64,000 bases of DNA from Anaerolineaceae bacterium UBA6073 (GCA_002436085.1 DIXT01000019.1:1-64000), one strand, 5' to 3'. Numbered from the stretch's first letter, positions 25,061 through 34,540 are shown. Notes: a model not told the origin generated them from the sequence alone. A program made the numbers and translations.

Positions 25061-26560
25061 TTAGCGGAGTAAGATCGGGAGATAACTGCTGTAGGGGGTC
25101 GGCGGGGGCGGCTCGGGCACCAGCACGCTGATCGCGGAGGCCAATCCCGGCGTGCCGTCGGCCAGGTAGGCTTGCGCGAAGACCCGATGCCTGCCGGGTT
25201 CCAGCCCGCTAATATCCAGGCGCGACTGAAGTTGTTCCTGCGGGCTGTCAAAAGAGCCGTCCTGTGCGGGTAGAGCATAGAGCACCGCGCCGTCCGCCCA
25301 GGGGGGCAGGTCAAAGCTGTAGACCGCGGAAGCCACATCCGGAGCGTTGGGATTGGGGTCCTTCAGCATGTTCGTGTCAGCGGTAGTCGTCAGTTCCCAC
25401 CAGGTTTCAAGCGCGCTGTGATAGACGGTTATCCGCAGCAGCGTGAGTTCCGGCCCGGCGGGCAGCGTGTAAGGCGCCCACACGGTTTTCAATGCCCGCG
25501 TGAGAGCCTGCAGGTTGTCAGAGAGATAGTTTTCGAAGACGCTGCAGTAGGTGAAGTAATGTCCCTCGATGCCCGCGAAGAGCATATACGCCAGCGCGGG
25601 CACTCCCTTTTCGCCGTACACATAATCCGCCAGGCTGCCATGCAATATCGCGGAATATTTTGCCGGCGAGGCAGGCGTGCCGTAGGCAAATTTATTAGCC
25701 AGGGTGTTCAGCGCGGCGTCCTCGGGGGCGGGCTCCGTGCGATAGGAATAGGGGTAAAAAACTTTGTTCCCGTAGCTTTGCAGATGCACCAGCAAGCCGC
25801 GCGCGCTGGGGTCAGCCGGGTCGTCCGGACCGCCGGCGCGGTAATCCCCCAGAGTATTCTCCAGGTAGGCAATCAGGGCGCTTGTTTCCGGTTCGGAGGC
25901 GGCCGATGCGCCCGGATAGTCGTTCATGCAGCCGTCAAAACCAGGCTGCCATTGGAATGGAAAGTTGCGGTCCAGGTCCACGCCGGTGAGGTCGGTGTCG
26001 GCGGGGCATGTAGCGCTGTTGAGGTTCTTTTTACGGGCGTTATCGCCAAATTCGGTCTCCTCGCCGCGGGTAATTTGATCTTCCACTACGGCACGGCCGT
26101 CCGGATTGGCGCTGAGGATGAGGTGCACTTCGGCGGCATCCAACAGCCAGGTAAGGTCCGGGTCAGAGCCGTAATGTGCCAGGAGGTATTCGGCGAAGCG
26201 CAGGTTCAGCTCCACCGGCGCCAGGTCGCGGGCGTGCGTGCCACTGACCAGGATAAGCGCGGGTTTTGGCCCAGGCAGCGCGTTGTTGGTCAGCTTTAGC
26301 GCGAACAGGTCGTAACCCGGCGCGCCGCCCGGCTGGGTCTTTTCCCAGGAATCACCGATATCCGTCCAGGTAACCAGCGTGGGGTAAGCGCTGACAAGGG
26401 CGGCAGCGTCGGTGTAGAGGGTATTCAGATTGCGGTAGCAGGGGAATCCCGGCAGAGTGGTTTGAGGAGTTGGCGGGAGGGCGGAGGCGGGGAAAGATTG
26501 GGCCAGCCCGAAGAGAAGGCAGAGCGCAGAGGCGGTCAGGATGATCAGACGTTTGTGCAT
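25061..26560 (-). CDS. Secreted M14-family zinc carboxypeptidase
   Basis: A 499-residue exported protein with a signal peptide ending near residue 27 (QSFPASA). The M14 core (about 45-345) shows SGTHARDLAPVE, SANPDGR, GVDLDRNFPFQW and LLVHLQSYG, which supply zinc ligands and substrate-binding residues. The usual HxxE zinc pair reads HARD here, so aspartate may replace glutamate. A C-terminal beta-sandwich-like region follows and the protein ends PYSSYLPILLR, a tail common on secreted Chloroflexota proteins. AGGAG precedes ATG 26560. It would degrade external peptides. Confidence 0.85.
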   Translation of the reverse strand: MHKRLIILTASALCLLFGLAQSFPASALPPTPQTTLPGFPCYRNLNTLYTDAAALVSAYPTLVTWTDIGDSWEKTQPGGAPGYDLFALKLTNNALPGPKPALILVSGTHARDLAPVELNLRFAEYLLAHYGSDPDLTWLLDAAEVHLILSANPDGRAVVEDQITRGEETEFGDNARKKNLNSATCPADTDLTGVDLDRNFPFQWQPGFDGCMNDYPGASAASEPETSALIAYLENTLGDYRAGGPDDPADPSARGLLVHLQSYGNKVFYPYSYRTEPAPEDAALNTLANKFAYGTPASPAKYSAILHGSLADYVYGEKGVPALAYMLFAGIEGHYFTYCSVFENYLSDNLQALTRALKTVWAPYTLPAGPELTLLRITVYHSALETWWELTTTADTNMLKDPNPNAPDVASAVYSFDLPPWADGAVLYALPAQDGSFDSPQEQLQSRLDISGLEPGRHRVFAQAYLADGTPGLASAISVLVPEPPPPTPYSSYLPILLR

Positions 26561-26960
26561 GAAAAAGCTCCTAATGGGTTGTCACCACTGCATGATTTTA
26601 ACAGACAATAAGAAGGAATTCATAGGATTCGCAGGATTTAGACAAATTTCGTCGTCAATTCATTCGTCACAGTGGGCGCAGCACAGCAGCCTTGGGATAA
26701 AAATCTATGTCATTCTCAGCTGCTTTGGCAAAGAATCTTGTTTGAGCCTTTGTGAACCCATTTGCCAATGCTAAGCTCCTTTGCTGCGCTCAGGAATACA
26801 GGGAGGTTGCCGCGCTGCGGCCAGCACCCTTTCGGGTATTGCAATAACGAGAGGGTCGTAATGCATGCATGCGCTGCTCACGATGTCGAACAATCATTCC
26901 CGCGGTGACGGGTATCAACCCGCGCGGGCTGCTAGAAAAGATCAGAAGCTTGCGACAAGA
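26561..26960. repeat. Gene-free gap with dispersed repeat copy
   Basis: No gene is seen between the M14 gene and NAD kinase. Positions about 26805-26850 carry the reverse-complement form of the repeat at 82-128 (GGTTGCCGCGCTGCGGCCAG then CACCCTTTCGGGTATTGCAA). Positions 26561-26776 show nothing recognisable beyond a short CATTCTCAGC/AAGAATCTTG type remnant. Confidence 0.55.
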
Positions 26961-26989
26961 CTGAAAAGACCCTCAACTCCGGCTATAAT
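26961..26989 (+). promoter_or_regulatory. Promoter of NAD kinase gene (apparently leaderless)
   Basis: TATAAT at 26984-26989 lies 17 bp after a weak -35 (CTGAAA, 26961-26966). Transcription would begin at about 26996, practically at the ATG at 26997. No ribosome-binding site is present, fitting a leaderless mRNA. Confidence 0.5.
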
Positions 26990-26996
26990 ACTGACT

Positions 26997-27875
26997 ATGT
27001 CGTCACAAACTTCTACCCCGTTGCGCATTGTGCTGCTCCCTAACCCGGAAATGCCCAAAGCCTTGCAGCTTGCCGGGCTTATTGGCGACCGCCTGTCCGA
27101 CGCGGGTGCAGCCGTAAGTACATTCATTTCCCAGACCTCCCCGCTTGCTCCAAGCCCGGACCTGAGCGGCGTGGACCTGGTCATCGTTCTGGGTGGGGAC
27201 GGTACGCTGCTGCGCGCCGGCCACCTCTGCGCGCCGCTCGGAATTCCGCTGCTGGGGGTGCAGGCCGGCAGGCTGGGCTTCCTCTCGGAGCTGACCGAAT
27301 CCTCCTGGGAAGCGGCGCTCCCGCGCTTACTTGCCGGGGATTTTCATCTCGAACAGCGCATGATGCTTTTAGCCCAGCTCATCCAGGATGAGCGTGTGCG
27401 CGGCGAGTGGGACGTGATCAACGAAATTGTGATCGCGCGCGGACGCATCGTGCGCCCGATTGAAGTGCGCGTGGACTTGAACGAGGGCTACCTTACCTCG
27501 TATATCGCGGACGGACTGATTGTCGCTACTGCCACCGGTTCCACAGCGTACGCTCTGGCAGTCGGGGGCCCCATTTTACCGCCCGAGCTGCGCAATATGC
27601 TGCTCCTGCCGATTGCCCCGCACCTTTCGCTGGACCGCGCGGTTGTGCTGGCGGAAGGAGCTTCCGTGGTACTGCGCGCCCAGTGCGACCACGAGGCGGT
27701 CATCAGCGTGGACGGTACCGACCCTATCCGCCTTAACGAAAACGACGCCGTGCGCGTGACGGCTAACCAGCACTCCCTGAAAATGGTGCGCTTTGGCGAA
27801 CGAAACTACTTCTACCGCAGACTTGCCACCGTGCTGCACGATAACCCGGCTCTGAAACAAAACCATCATGACTGA
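26997..27875 (+). CDS. nadK: NAD kinase
   Basis: A 292-residue kinase making NADP from NAD. The GGDG motif (IVLGGDGTLLRAGH, near residue 65), the LLGVQAGRLGFLSEL strand, the NEIVIARG segment with conserved NE, TATGSTAYALAVGGP, and the C-terminal ISVDGTDP are all present. The ATG at 26997 was chosen because the frame upstream runs through repeat DNA and a TATAAT box sits just before this codon. It begins a run of at least three genes that ends with recN, as nadK and recN are also neighbours in many bacteria. Confidence 0.93.
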   Translation: MSSQTSTPLRIVLLPNPEMPKALQLAGLIGDRLSDAGAAVSTFISQTSPLAPSPDLSGVDLVIVLGGDGTLLRAGHLCAPLGIPLLGVQAGRLGFLSELTESSWEAALPRLLAGDFHLEQRMMLLAQLIQDERVRGEWDVINEIVIARGRIVRPIEVRVDLNEGYLTSYIADGLIVATATGSTAYALAVGGPILPPELRNMLLLPIAPHLSLDRAVVLAEGASVVLRAQCDHEAVISVDGTDPIRLNENDAVRVTANQHSLKMVRFGERNYFYRRLATVLHDNPALKQNHHD

Positions 27876-28398
27876 ATCTCTCGAACCAATACCCACCGAC
27901 TCCGCGCAAGAGGAAATCGTTCTGCGCTGCAATCGCTGCAACAAGCCCATTACGCCTGAAACAGCGGTACTGACGCCCACCGGCTACCGCTGCAAAGAGT
28001 GCGTGCGCTCCCAGCAAAAGATATTCGACACCAGCAAAGGTCTGGACGTGCCCATTGCGCTGCTCATATCCGCCTTGATAGCCTTTGGCGGCAGTTGGCT
28101 GGCCGGGCGCATCGGCTTCCTGATTCTGTTTGTCGCGCCAGGAGTAGGCACGTTGATCGCCAACGCTGTGCGCTGGGCTGTGCGGAAGCGCCGCAGCAAA
28201 GCGCTGAACAAGGCTGTTTTATGGGGCAGCATGCTGGGCTGCCTTCCCCTGATTATTTTGCGTTTGCTTCCGATTTTCAGCGCGAACGCCAGTCAGGTCT
28301 TCCTGGGCGGGCTGCTGCCGCTGGTCTGGCAAGCAGTTTACGCGCTGCTGCTGGTTTCCAGCGCAACCTATCAAACTACCGGCATCAAATTGGGCTGA
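27868..28398 (+). CDS. Zinc-ribbon membrane protein, unknown function
   Basis: A 176-residue protein whose first 55 residues contain two CxxC pairs (LRCNRCNK and YRCKECV), a likely zinc ribbon in the cytoplasm. Hydrophobic segments follow at about 62-95, 112-130 and 140-165. It overlaps the NAD kinase gene by 8 bp and ends 8 bp before recN, so it is co-expressed with both. No named family recognised. It may be a membrane-anchored sensor or scaffold. Confidence 0.65.
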   Translation: MTESLEPIPTDSAQEEIVLRCNRCNKPITPETAVLTPTGYRCKECVRSQQKIFDTSKGLDVPIALLISALIAFGGSWLAGRIGFLILFVAPGVGTLIANAVRWAVRKRRSKALNKAVLWGSMLGCLPLIILRLLPIFSANASQVFLGGLLPLVWQAVYALLLVSSATYQTTGIKLG

Positions 28399-28406
28399 GG
28401 TCAAAT

Positions 28407-30143
28407 ATGCTTGCCGAACTCCGCATTCAAAATTTCGCCATTATTCAGGATCTAACGCTGGCGTTTTCTGACGGGCTGGTCGTCCTGACAGGCGAAACCG
28501 GCGCGGGTAAATCCATCATTCTGGATGCGCTTAATGCCGTGCTGGGGGGGCGCGTGGATGTGAACGACATCCGGCGGGACAGCGACAAAGCCGTCATCGA
28601 AGCCGCCTTCGACCTGGACGCGCCAACGGCCGCGGCTGTCAAAACGCTGCTCGAGCCGGAAGGACTGTGGGAAGAAAACGGAAGCCTCTCCCTCTCGCGC
28701 GAAATCCGCGCCGGCGGACGCAGCGTGGCCCGCGTGAATGGGCGCAGCGTCAGTCTTGCCTTGCAAGCCGAGCTTGGCGCTTTACTGGCGGATATTCACG
28801 GGCAATCCGAACACCTTTCGCTGCTGAAAGTGCGCCATCATATGGACCTGTTGGACAGGTTTGCGCATCACGAAGACGTACTGAACGCGTATACCCAACT
28901 CTACCGCCAATGGCTGGCGCATCGTTCGGAACTGCAGGAACTCCTGAACCTGCAGCAGTACGCCAAGGACCGCACGGATATGCTCAAGTACCAGATCCAG
29001 GAGATTGAGGCTGCGCGGCTGAAAGCTGACGAAGAGGCGGATTTGCGCCAGGAACGCACTTTACTGGCAAACGCGGAGACCCTGAACAGCCTTTCGCGCC
29101 AGGCGCTTTCCGCTCTGGATGAGGGCGCGGAAGCTCTGCCGGTCACAGACCTGCTGGGCGAGGCGCAGCACGCCCTGAGCGAGCTGGCGCGCATCGACCC
29201 GCAAATGACCGGAATGAGCGAGCGGGCGGCGCAGGCGCTGAACACAGTCTCTGAAATCGCCTACGAACTGCGCGGTTACCTGGAGAATATCGAATTTAAC
29301 CCCGCGCGCCTGGACCAGATTGAGGAACGCTTGAACACCTTGAATTTTCTCAAGCGCAAATATGGCGGCAGCACGGAGAGCATAAAGACTTATCTGCAAA
29401 AAGCTAAAGACGAGTTAAGCAAAGTGGAGAACGTAGAAGAGCAGATAAGCGAAGTGGAGCAAAAAATAAGCCGGCTTAAGCAAGAACTTGCTGTTTTGGC
29501 CGGAAAACTTAGCCTGGAAAGGCGCAGCGCCGCGCAAAAGCTTGAAAAAAGCGTCGAAGACCAACTGCAGAACCTGCAGATGAACAACGCGCGCTTTCAG
29601 GTTAACTTTACGGTTCTGCCGAACCCTGAGGGCTTGGAGTTGGACAGCCAACGCGTGGCTTTCGATGCAACCGGAGCGGACAAAGTGGAATTCCTGATTG
29701 AGACTAACCCGGGAGAGGGCTTGAAACCCCTGGTTAAAATTGCCTCCGGAGGGGAAACTTCGCGGTTGATGCTCGCGCTGAAGCACGTGCTTGCAGAAGC
29801 AGACCAAATACCCACCCTGGTTTTTGACGAGATTGACCAGGGCATTGGCGGCAGGGTTGGCGTTGTCGTCGGGCAGATGCTCTGGCAGCTCGGGCGCACG
29901 CATCAGGTGATGTGCGTCACGCACCTCCCGCAGCTTGCAGCCTACGGCGACCAGCACTTGCGGGTTTCCAAGCAAGAAGCGCAGGGACGCACCCTAACAC
30001 ACGTGAGCGTGCTGGACGCTGGCGCGCGCGAGCAGGAATTGGCTGGCATGATTGGCTCTGTCAGCGTCGGAACGCTGCAGTCAGCACGCGATTTATTGCA
30101 CGCAGTTGATGAATTTACGGGTAAAATAGACTCAGTCAGCTAA
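28407..30143 (+). CDS. recN: DNA repair ATPase RecN
   Basis: A 578-residue SMC-like protein acting in double-strand break repair. It starts MLAELRIQNFAIIQDLTLAF, typical for RecN; Walker A GETGAGKS is at residues 29-36, with a QSEHLSLLK segment near 140, long charged coiled-coil arms (about 155-480), the signature ASGGETSRLMLALKHVL, and Walker B LVFDEIDQGIGG. Length agrees with the family. The ATG 28407 was chosen over an upstream in-frame start inside the previous gene. Confidence 0.95.
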   Translation: MLAELRIQNFAIIQDLTLAFSDGLVVLTGETGAGKSIILDALNAVLGGRVDVNDIRRDSDKAVIEAAFDLDAPTAAAVKTLLEPEGLWEENGSLSLSREIRAGGRSVARVNGRSVSLALQAELGALLADIHGQSEHLSLLKVRHHMDLLDRFAHHEDVLNAYTQLYRQWLAHRSELQELLNLQQYAKDRTDMLKYQIQEIEAARLKADEEADLRQERTLLANAETLNSLSRQALSALDEGAEALPVTDLLGEAQHALSELARIDPQMTGMSERAAQALNTVSEIAYELRGYLENIEFNPARLDQIEERLNTLNFLKRKYGGSTESIKTYLQKAKDELSKVENVEEQISEVEQKISRLKQELAVLAGKLSLERRSAAQKLEKSVEDQLQNLQMNNARFQVNFTVLPNPEGLELDSQRVAFDATGADKVEFLIETNPGEGLKPLVKIASGGETSRLMLALKHVLAEADQIPTLVFDEIDQGIGGRVGVVVGQMLWQLGRTHQVMCVTHLPQLAAYGDQHLRVSKQEAQGRTLTHVSVLDAGAREQELAGMIGSVSVGTLQSARDLLHAVDEFTGKIDSVS

Positions 30144-30227
30144 ACTCATGACCATCTGACTTCAGCCATTCTCATACGCAGGGGTAAGTTCCTGTCGGAT
30201 ATTTATTCGAAAGAAAGGATACCCATT

Positions 30228-31481
30228 ATGCCCAAGACCAGCGAGATACTCGGCGTCATTCTCGGCGGAGGACAAGGCAAGCGCCTCTACCCCCTCACCT
30301 CCGAACGTTCCAAACCAGCAGTGCCTATCGCAGGCAAGTACCGCCTGATTGACATCCCCATTAGCAACTGCATTAACTCTGACATCTTTCGCATCGCGGT
30401 GCTGACGCAGTTCAACTCGGTCTCGCTCCACAGGCACATTTCCCAGACGTATATGTTCGATTCCTTCCACCCCGGCTGGGTGCAAATCTGGGCGGCGGAA
30501 CAAACCATGGAGCACACCGATTGGTACCAGGGCACCGCGGACGCCGTCCGCAAGCAATTGATGGAAATCATATCGACCAAATGTCCTTACGTGCTGATTC
30601 TGGCTGGCGACCACCTCTACCGCATGGATTACGCCGATATGGCGCAGTTCCATTGGGACAATAACGCGGATGTCACCGTCGCTGTGCAGCCCGTGCCCAA
30701 GAATGAAGCTTCCCGTTTCGGTTTGCTAAAACGCGCGGAGGACGGACGCATCACGGATTTTGCTGAGAAACCCAAGGATCCGATAAAACTGGCCAGCATG
30801 GTCAGCCGGGATGACCTGGAGAGCCCTTATCTCGGCTCGATGGGTATCTACCTGTTCAACACCGAGCTGCTGGTGAACGTGCTGCGCAAGAGCGGCGAGC
30901 GTTTGGACGACTTTGGCGGGGATATCATCCCCTATCTGATCGGGCAAGGGGCTTCCGTCTACGGATACAACTACGAAGGCTACTGGCGCGATATTGGAAC
31001 CATCCGCTCATTCTACGAGACCAATCTGGAACTGACCGACGACAAACCCGGATTTGATTTCTACGACCCCGACAAACCAATTTTCACGCATCCGCGCTTT
31101 TTGCCCTGCTCGCGCGTCGTTGGCTGTTCGTTTAAGAATGCGCTGATTGCGGAGGGATGCAACATTGAACACGCCACCATTGAACACTCCGTGATTGGCG
31201 TGCGCAGCCAGATTGGCGCGGGCTCCGTCGTGAAAGATACCATCATGATGGGCGGGGATTATTACGGCGTGCTTAAGAACGGCGCGCCGCTGGGCATCGG
31301 CAAGAATTGCTCTATCCAGGGCGCCATCATTGATAAAAATTCCAGCATCGGGGATAACGTCGTAATTAAACCCTTCCCGGATGATATGGAAACGGACCAC
31401 GCGCTCTATACGGTGCGGGATGGGATTGTAGTAATCCCCAAACATACCACCATCCCGGCCGGCACAGTCATAGCCCCATAA
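30228..31481 (+). CDS. glgC: Glucose-1-phosphate adenylyltransferase
   Basis: A 417-residue enzyme that makes ADP-glucose, the glycogen precursor, from glucose-1-phosphate and ATP. The N-terminal nucleotidyltransferase shows LGGGQGKRLYPLT and SKPAVPIAGKYRLIDIPISN; a DHLYRMDY catalytic loop and FAEKPKDP follow, and the C-terminal third is a left-handed beta-helix with hexad repeats. AAGGATACCCATT precedes the ATG. No glgA or glgB is adjacent, so glycogen synthesis must be completed from elsewhere. A strong terminator follows. Confidence 0.94.
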   Translation: MPKTSEILGVILGGGQGKRLYPLTSERSKPAVPIAGKYRLIDIPISNCINSDIFRIAVLTQFNSVSLHRHISQTYMFDSFHPGWVQIWAAEQTMEHTDWYQGTADAVRKQLMEIISTKCPYVLILAGDHLYRMDYADMAQFHWDNNADVTVAVQPVPKNEASRFGLLKRAEDGRITDFAEKPKDPIKLASMVSRDDLESPYLGSMGIYLFNTELLVNVLRKSGERLDDFGGDIIPYLIGQGASVYGYNYEGYWRDIGTIRSFYETNLELTDDKPGFDFYDPDKPIFTHPRFLPCSRVVGCSFKNALIAEGCNIEHATIEHSVIGVRSQIGAGSVVKDTIMMGGDYYGVLKNGAPLGIGKNCSIQGAIIDKNSSIGDNVVIKPFPDDMETDHALYTVRDGIVVIPKHTTIPAGTVIAP

Positions 31482-31500
31482 GCTTTATTAAGTTCAAAAC

Positions 31501-31528
31501 AAAAACTCCGGAGAATTCCGGAGTTTTT
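31501..31528. terminator. Bidirectional rho-independent terminator
   Basis: AAAACTCCGGA and TTCCGGAGTTTT form a near-perfect stem around GAA, with A- and T-runs on both sides. It separates glgC (plus) from the convergent RNA methyltransferase gene (minus). Confidence 0.9.
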
Positions 31529-32169
31529 TATAAAGGAGGAGCAAAGCGTAGCCAATACGCCGCGATACCAAACGCCACCGCCACGTTCAGAGAGCCTTTG
31601 CTACCGCTCATGGGCAGGCATAGAGTTTCGTTCGCCAGCGCCAGCAGCCCGGGGTCCACGCCGGCCTGTTCGCTGCCGACGATCAGAAGCGTCGGGTTTT
31701 GGCCCGATGATTCAGGTCGGTAGGAAAAGAGCGGGCGGGAATTGGGCGCGTTTTCCAGCGCCAGCAGGGTGTATCCTTGCGCTTTCAAGTCCGCGGCCAG
31801 GGTCAGCGCGTTTGGGACGCTTTCCCAGGGGACGGCTTGCTCGGCGCCTAAAGCGGTTTTCGCGATTTGCGCCTGCCGCGTTGGTGCGGGGGTAATGCCC
31901 CCAAGCCAGAGCTTACGTAAACCCACGCCATCCGCCGCGCGAAAAATCGCCCCGACATTCAGAGCAGAACGGATGTTGTCAAGCAAAGCTTCCAGTACAA
32001 GCCGGCCGCTGCTGTGGGGGTTTTCAGGCGCGCCCGGGTCAAGCGCCTTTTCCGCGCGGATAAGCTGAGCGCCGCAAAGCGGACAGAAACTGCCCTGGTA
32101 CTGCTCTAAATCGAGGGGGAAACGCAGTTGGCAGGCTGGGTTTTGACACTGCATAAACCAGATATCCAA
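31528..32169 (-). CDS. SpoU/TrmH-family RNA 2'-O-methyltransferase with zinc ribbon
   Basis: A 213-residue protein. Residues about 55-213 are a SPOUT domain with the three usual motifs: LDNIRSALNVGAIFRAADG (motif 1), LLIVGSEQAGVDP (motif 2), and LPMSGSKGSLNVAVAFGIAA (motif 3). These form the SAM-binding knot that methylates ribose in tRNA or rRNA. Residues 1-40 hold two cysteine pairs (CQNPAC and CPLC) forming a probable zinc ribbon, an uncommon addition. The RNA target is unknown. Confidence 0.85.
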   Translation of the reverse strand: MDIWFMQCQNPACQLRFPLDLEQYQGSFCPLCGAQLIRAEKALDPGAPENPHSSGRLVLEALLDNIRSALNVGAIFRAADGVGLRKLWLGGITPAPTRQAQIAKTALGAEQAVPWESVPNALTLAADLKAQGYTLLALENAPNSRPLFSYRPESSGQNPTLLIVGSEQAGVDPGLLALANETLCLPMSGSKGSLNVAVAFGIAAYWLRFAPPL

Positions 32170-32215
32170 ACTTGTCCCTTTCAGTGACCTGCCGCCGGGT
32201 GATAGGCGCTTAAAG

Positions 32216-32255
32216 TGTTAGACGCCTGGGTGAGGGGGGCACCCAAGCGTCTAAC
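32216..32255. repeat. Intergenic inverted repeat (hairpin)
   Basis: TGTTAGACGC..TGGGTG and CACCCA.GCGTCTAACA are inverted around a G-rich centre. There is no T-run on the minus strand, so it is not a standard terminator for the deacetylase gene; an operator or an RNA-stability hairpin is possible. The remaining gap 32256-32364 is AT-rich without other features. Confidence 0.5.
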
Positions 32256-32364
32256 ATAATTAGTATAACGGCTATTATAAATAAATTCAAGTTAAAAAAT
32301 CCAAAAAATGGCTGGAATTATTTGAAAATCATTAGAAATTCATGAATTTTCAGCAAAAATAAGC

Positions 32365-33192
32365 TCAGTGATTGTATTCCTGGCCTGTGGCCGTGCAATA
32401 CGGTTCAAAGTGATAGCCGCGCAGCGTGAGTTCATGCAGCACCAGCTCCAGCCCGCGCACTGTTTCACTGCGGTCCTCGCCGCCGTCGTGCATCAGCACC
32501 ACGCGGTAAGGCTCCAGTTCTCTTTCAACTGTCGCCAGGATCTCCTCACCCGAAATACCGGTCCAATCGCGCGTATCCAGATGCCACATCGAAATCGCAT
32601 AATTCAAGTCGTAGGCACGATTATAAACACTATCGTTCACCGCGCCGTAAGGGGGGCGCAGGCAGGGCGTCAGGTGATCTTCAAGGTCCGGCCGGCTGCT
32701 GAGGGCATCCAGGATAGCGTCGCGGGTATCGATGACTTCCCGATAGAAGTCGTTATAACCCAGCTTGGTGAGTTCGATATGGTTATAGCCGTGTAAGCCA
32801 ATCATCTGCCCGGCTTCAGCCACCTGCAGGGAAATCTGGGGGTAAGTGCGCGCGTTCCGTCCGATCTCATAGAATACGGCGGTCGCGTGATACTTTTGCA
32901 GCAGCGCAAGTATTTGGGGAGTCCAATCGGGGTCAGGTCCATCGTCAAAAGTCAGGTAGATTACCAGGTCCGGATTGGCCTGGGGCAGATCCTGGTTGTT
33001 TTCTGCAGGCTGGTCCGGCGCTGTCCAATTGTTTACAAGTTGTATGAAAGCCTGCGCGCGTCCGGGGTCAGCGCTCTGACCGACAGGCGGAAGGGCTTGA
33101 TGAGCAGGCGCAGCCATGGCAGGTAAGGGGGCAGCCAAAGCAAGGCCTGCCAGCGCAGCCAGGTTGAGGATACTAAACAGCCATTTTTTCAT
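32365..33192 (-). CDS. Secreted polysaccharide deacetylase (NodB domain)
   Basis: A 275-residue exported protein. The signal peptide (about 1-27, ending APLPAMA) is followed by a short linker and a NodB-homology domain (about 75-265): YLTFDDGPDPDW with the catalytic Asp and metal Asp, GLHGYNHIELT with both metal histidines, and RPPYGAVND with the catalytic arginine. The end carries LMHDGGEDRSETV with the last histidine. Such enzymes remove acetyl groups from peptidoglycan, chitin-like or other N-acetylated glycans at the cell surface. Confidence 0.9.
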   Translation of the reverse strand: MKKWLFSILNLAALAGLALAAPLPAMAAPAHQALPPVGQSADPGRAQAFIQLVNNWTAPDQPAENNQDLPQANPDLVIYLTFDDGPDPDWTPQILALLQKYHATAVFYEIGRNARTYPQISLQVAEAGQMIGLHGYNHIELTKLGYNDFYREVIDTRDAILDALSSRPDLEDHLTPCLRPPYGAVNDSVYNRAYDLNYAISMWHLDTRDWTGISGEEILATVERELEPYRVVLMHDGGEDRSETVRGLELVLHELTLRGYHFEPYCTATGQEYNH

Positions 33193-33316
33193 GATCTAAT
33201 CTGCATTTAAGTATTATATACGGACTCTCTGCGCTTTTCCAAGCGCAGCGGGGTAAAAGCTTTTACGTAAGCTGCAGAACCTGTGCCAAAACCTGGCTTT
33301 TGAGGGCGCGGGGGTG

Positions 33317-34540
33317 CTATGGTGCAAGCAAAGAAGGCAGAAGCTCCCAGCTGGCGCCCCCATCCGCGCTGTGGAAGAGATAATTGCTCTCATATTCCAC
33401 ATCTCCGGCGGGGGAGACGAGCATCCAGCCGTTGTTCGCGTCCGTAAAGTCCAGGTTAAGCGGGATAAAACCTGCAGGAAGCGCGCCCGAGAGGTCTTCC
33501 CAACCGGTGCCGCCGTCGCGGGTGCGGAACAAACTTGATTCACCCAGCAGCCACCAATTCTCACTGTCCACGAACACATAATGATTCGCCGGGGGCAGAG
33601 CGCCGTTCAGGAAGGTCCAGGTTTCGCCGCCATCAGTGGAGCGATAGAACATGGTGCGCGTATCTCCATCCGGGAGGTAGGCGCGCAAAGGGAGGACGGC
33701 CTCCGCGGCGCTGAAAAAATATGGTGGTAGGCTCTCTACCATTGCGCCAATAGCATCATCTGGCAAAGAAATATCTTGCAGTACCCAAATCACGCCGCTA
33801 TCAACGCTCCGGAATAGGTAAACAAAGTCAGTAATAGGCTCACTTCCGGAAACCCAGCCATTATTAAGGTTCGGAAAGACGAAACCGCTCTTTTGTCCCC
33901 CGGCTGGGAGGGAGGGGTCTGCCATGCCGGGCTCGTGCCTGAAGCGCTGTTCCCAGCTTAAGCCGCCATCCGCGGACTGGTAAATCGCCACGTATTCCGA
34001 ACCAGCGCCGGCGTCCAGGCGGCTGAGCAGAAAACCGTTCTGGCTGTCCAGAAACTGGGGATTACCGGCGGGGAAATCCAACGCCGTGGCGGTCCAGGTC
34101 GCTCCGGCATCGGTAGTGTGCAGGAGGTTGGAGTTTTCAAACTGCGGTAGGCTGAGCCAGGCGGTGCTCCCATCCAGAAAGAAGCTATAGAAGCCGCCGC
34201 TGGCGCCTGAAATGGCATCCGCGGGGCTGACATCTGTCCAGGTCAGGCCGGCGTCGACCGTATGGTACAGCGCGGTCTGATTCCAGTTGGCAGCCCAAGC
34301 CTGTCCATCCGGAAATATCCGGATGGAAAACAGCGGAATGCCCGCTGAAGGGGCTGTTAGGGAGCTTTCAGGCGCTTCCGTGCTTGTGGGAGTCTTTGCT
34401 GGATAGGCTGTGAGTGCATTTGCTCCAGCTGGGTAGGCAGACTCCGGCAAGGCCGCTTCAGGCGTCGCTTTTGGGGCGCAAGCAGCCAGCACAAGCGCCA
34501 GGACCAGGAAAAAAGTCAGGGGTAGCAGATGTTTTTTCAT
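33317..34540 (-). CDS. Lipoprotein with YCF48/BNR-like beta-propeller repeats
   Basis: A 407-residue lipoprotein with lipobox VLAAC, lipidated Cys21. After a Ser/Thr/Pro-rich linker it carries at least six repeats of the pattern HTxDxGxTW / STDGGETWTF / SADGGLSW, the Asp-box signature of BNR or photosystem-II-factor (YCF48) beta-propellers. AAGGAG precedes ATG 34540. The outward-facing propeller could bind glycans or proteins; no catalytic residues can be assigned. 33193-33316 upstream of the deacetylase holds no clear feature. Confidence 0.75.
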   Translation of the reverse strand: MKKHLLPLTFFLVLALVLAACAPKATPEAALPESAYPAGANALTAYPAKTPTSTEAPESSLTAPSAGIPLFSIRIFPDGQAWAANWNQTALYHTVDAGLTWTDVSPADAISGASGGFYSFFLDGSTAWLSLPQFENSNLLHTTDAGATWTATALDFPAGNPQFLDSQNGFLLSRLDAGAGSEYVAIYQSADGGLSWEQRFRHEPGMADPSLPAGGQKSGFVFPNLNNGWVSGSEPITDFVYLFRSVDSGVIWVLQDISLPDDAIGAMVESLPPYFFSAAEAVLPLRAYLPDGDTRTMFYRSTDGGETWTFLNGALPPANHYVFVDSENWWLLGESSLFRTRDGGTGWEDLSGALPAGFIPLNLDFTDANNGWMLVSPAGDVEYESNYLFHSADGGASWELLPSLLAP

